From NCBI GenBank assembly GCA_903929925.1, contig CAIYWO010000305.1, forward strand, positions 1 to 7,028: 7,028 nt of DNA, written 5' to 3'. Position numbers and translations under genes: made by a program. The notes below the pieces were generated by a model. That model was given only the letters and a program-made list of their open reading frames with translations. It searched no databases and was not told the origin of the DNA. Below, piece after piece: positions 5,529 to 7,028 of this stretch. Origin of the DNA: an uncultured beta proteobacterium. GTDB taxonomy: Bacteria > Pseudomonadota > Gammaproteobacteria > Burkholderiales > Burkholderiaceae_B. Numbering within the stretch: the first letter of the stretch is position 1; each line of letters starts with the position of its first letter.

Positions 5529-7028
5529 ATGGAAGTTTCTCGTATTCGTGCATTGCGTGGCCCTAACTTGTGGAGCAAACATACTGCGATCGAGGCGGTC
5601 GTCACGTGCGCAGGGCCCGAGGCTGATCTCGACCAGATCCCAGAGTTTGTCACGCGCCTACGGGCTCGATTTCCTGATGTAAAGCCTCTTCGCCCCTTTG
5701 GTCATAAAGATCCAATCAGTGTGGCGCATGCACTGGAGGCCGTTGGCTTGGGACTGCAAGCTGCAGCGGGCTGCCCCGTCGCATTCGGACGGACGATCGC
5801 AACACCTGAGGCGGGTGTTTTCCAGATCGTTTTTCAGTATACCGAGGAGCCTGTCGGCCGACTAGCCATGGAGCTGGCTGAGGCGTTGTGCCTAGCCGCC
5901 CTGACCGACCAACCATTTGATATCAAACTCGCACTCTCCAAATTGCGTGAACTAGACGAAGACGTACGTCTTGGACCTAGCACAGGCTCGATCGTTGACG
6001 CAGCGCTTGCGCGTGGCGTGCCATATCGTCGCCTCACTGAAGGCAGCCTCGTGCAATTCGGCTGGGGCAGTAAACAGCGACGCATTCAAGCGGCGGAAAC
6101 AAGTAATACCAGCGCCATTGCTGAAGCGATCGCACAAGATAAAGATCTGACGAAGATGCTTCTTGAGGCTGCAGGCGTTCCTGTGCCCTCAGGCTTCGTC
6201 GTGTCGGACGAAGACCACGCCTGGGAAATCGCCAACAAAATCGGACTGCCTGTTGTCGTTAAGCCCCGCGATGGTAATCAGGGCAAAGGTGTAGCAGTCA
6301 ACATCGAGACACGCGAACAACTGGCAAAAGCCTTTGCGGTTGCGAGCGACATTAGCCGGGACGTCATTGTCGAACAATACATTCCTGGTCACGACTTCCG
6401 GATGCTCGTGATTGGTAACAAACTCATCGCTGCCGCACGTCGAGACCCGCCTAATGTGATCGGCGATGGCACGCACACGATTGCCCAACTCGTCGACCAG
6501 GTTAACCAAGATCCCCTCCGCGGCGATGGCCACGCGACAGCACTAACCAAGATTCGCTTTGACGATATTGCGATTGCAACACTAGCCAACCAAGGCTTGA
6601 CATCGCAATCCGTTCCTGAAAAAGGCAAACGGATTCTTTTACGTAACAACGCGAACTTGAGTACGGGCGGAAGCGCGACCGATGTTACGGATGAAGTCCA
6701 TCCAGAACTGTCAGCACGCATTGTCACGGCAGCTCAAATGGTCGGACTAGATATTGCTGGTGTAGACCTCGTCGCCGAGACCGTTTCTAAGCCGATGGAA
6801 GAGCAACGTGCCGGCATTGTAGAAATCAATGCGGCACCTGGACTGCGAATGCATCTGAGCCCTTCCTTTGGCAAAGCGCGCCCCGTCGGTGAGGCGATCG
6901 TCTCAACGATGTTCAGCGAAGGCGACAATGCACGCATACCCGTCGTGGCCGTCGCAGGAACAAACGGCAAAACGACAACAGTGCGTCTGACTGCCCACCT
7001 GATTGGCGCGAGTGGCAAGCGTGTCGGG
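5529..7028 (+). CDS. cphA: Cyanophycin synthetase CphA, N-terminal 500 residues
   Basis: Open in one frame from the ATG to the window edge: 500 codons are seen of about 870 expected. Non-ribosomal synthesis of cyanophycin from Asp and Arg in the cytoplasm, using ATP at both steps. The start is set by the Shine-Dalgarno at 5519 and by the family N-terminus MEVSRIRALRGPNLW. N domain: about 1-150. ATP-grasp domain: FGWGSKQRRIQ at 177-187, VVVKPRDGNQGKG at 242-254 (Lys245), and EINAAPG at 432-438 with Glu432 and Asn434 as likely metal ligands. The Mur-ligase domain starts at about 472 with a perfect P-loop GTNGKTTT at 477-484 (Lys481). Both ATP-binding sites visible here are intact, so this should be the main polymerising enzyme. 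The segment matching the N-domain EHVALELQ consensus reads EAVGLGLQ (70-77), so the hydrolase-type His and Glu are missing. It lies 67 bases after cphA', probably on the same transcript. The Mur C-terminal domain is outside the window. Confidence 0.95.
   Translation, partial: MEVSRIRALRGPNLWSKHTAIEAVVTCAGPEADLDQIPEFVTRLRARFPDVKPLRPFGHKDPISVAHALEAVGLGLQAAAGCPVAFGRTIATPEAGVFQIVFQYTEEPVGRLAMELAEALCLAALTDQPFDIKLALSKLRELDEDVRLGPSTGSIVDAALARGVPYRRLTEGSLVQFGWGSKQRRIQAAETSNTSAIAEAIAQDKDLTKMLLEAAGVPVPSGFVVSDEDHAWEIANKIGLPVVVKPRDGNQGKGVAVNIETREQLAKAFAVASDISRDVIVEQYIPGHDFRMLVIGNKLIAAARRDPPNVIGDGTHTIAQLVDQVNQDPLRGDGHATALTKIRFDDIAIATLANQGLTSQSVPEKGKRILLRNNANLSTGGSATDVTDEVHPELSARIVTAAQMVGLDIAGVDLVAETVSKPMEEQRAGIVEINAAPGLRMHLSPSFGKARPVGEAIVSTMFSEGDNARIPVVAVAGTNGKTTTVRLTAHLIGASGKRVG

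Noticed and set aside
5716..7018. Minus-strand open frames opposite the second synthetase
   Set aside because: The plus strand reads as CphA without a stop from 5529 to 7028, with all expected motifs. The opposite frames are low-complexity and unrelated to known proteins.

Overview
The window is a cyanophycin (multi-L-arginyl-poly-L-aspartate) biosynthesis locus, most likely from a betaproteobacterium of the order Burkholderiales. That placement is an inference. It rests on the pair of adjacent, same-strand cyanophycin synthetase paralogues, on the protein wording of the second one (N-terminus MEVSRIRALRGPNLW, ATP-grasp FGWGSKQRRIQAAET), which matches Burkholderiales CphA as I remember it, and on a base composition somewhat above half G+C by eye. 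Nothing in the window fixes the genus.

Layout. A central divergent intergenic region (about 3064-3289) separates two transcription units. Leftward on the minus strand are an unusual ABC exporter half-transporter (778-3063), a DUF1854 protein (317-778) and the N-terminal half of a GDT1/TMEM165 (UPF0016) cation transporter (1-320, running off the window). The three are joined by stop/start overlaps (TGATG, then ATGA), so they should be one translationally coupled operon. Rightward on the plus strand are a short cyanophycin synthetase paralogue, CphA' (3290-5461, 723 residues), a 67-base gap with an imperfect hairpin, and the classical CphA (5529 to the window end, 500 residues seen).

How the genes fit together. 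Established for the family: CphA adds aspartate to the polymer backbone with its ATP-grasp domain and arginine to the side chain with its Mur-ligase-like domain. The second gene keeps the intact Mur P-loop GTNGKTTT. The first gene keeps a good ATP-grasp domain but has a divergent Mur-like P-loop (GTYGKSM), altered downstream motifs and no Mur C-terminal domain. It is therefore probably a one-reaction or otherwise specialised paralogue. The ABC transporter and DUF1854 families are known as neighbours of cyanophycin genes, but I know of no demonstrated role for them. The ABC protein carries, in front of its membrane domain, a bacterial PH-like segment and a four-cysteine zinc-ribbon-like motif. 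No cyanophycinase (cphB), isoaspartyl dipeptidase, RNA gene, insertion sequence or CRISPR array is visible.

The items most worth a second look are the degenerate Mur half of CphA', the absence of the N-domain hydrolase-type residues from both synthetases, the extra N-terminal module of the ABC exporter, and the coupling of a GDT1-type transporter to the cyanophycin accessory genes.
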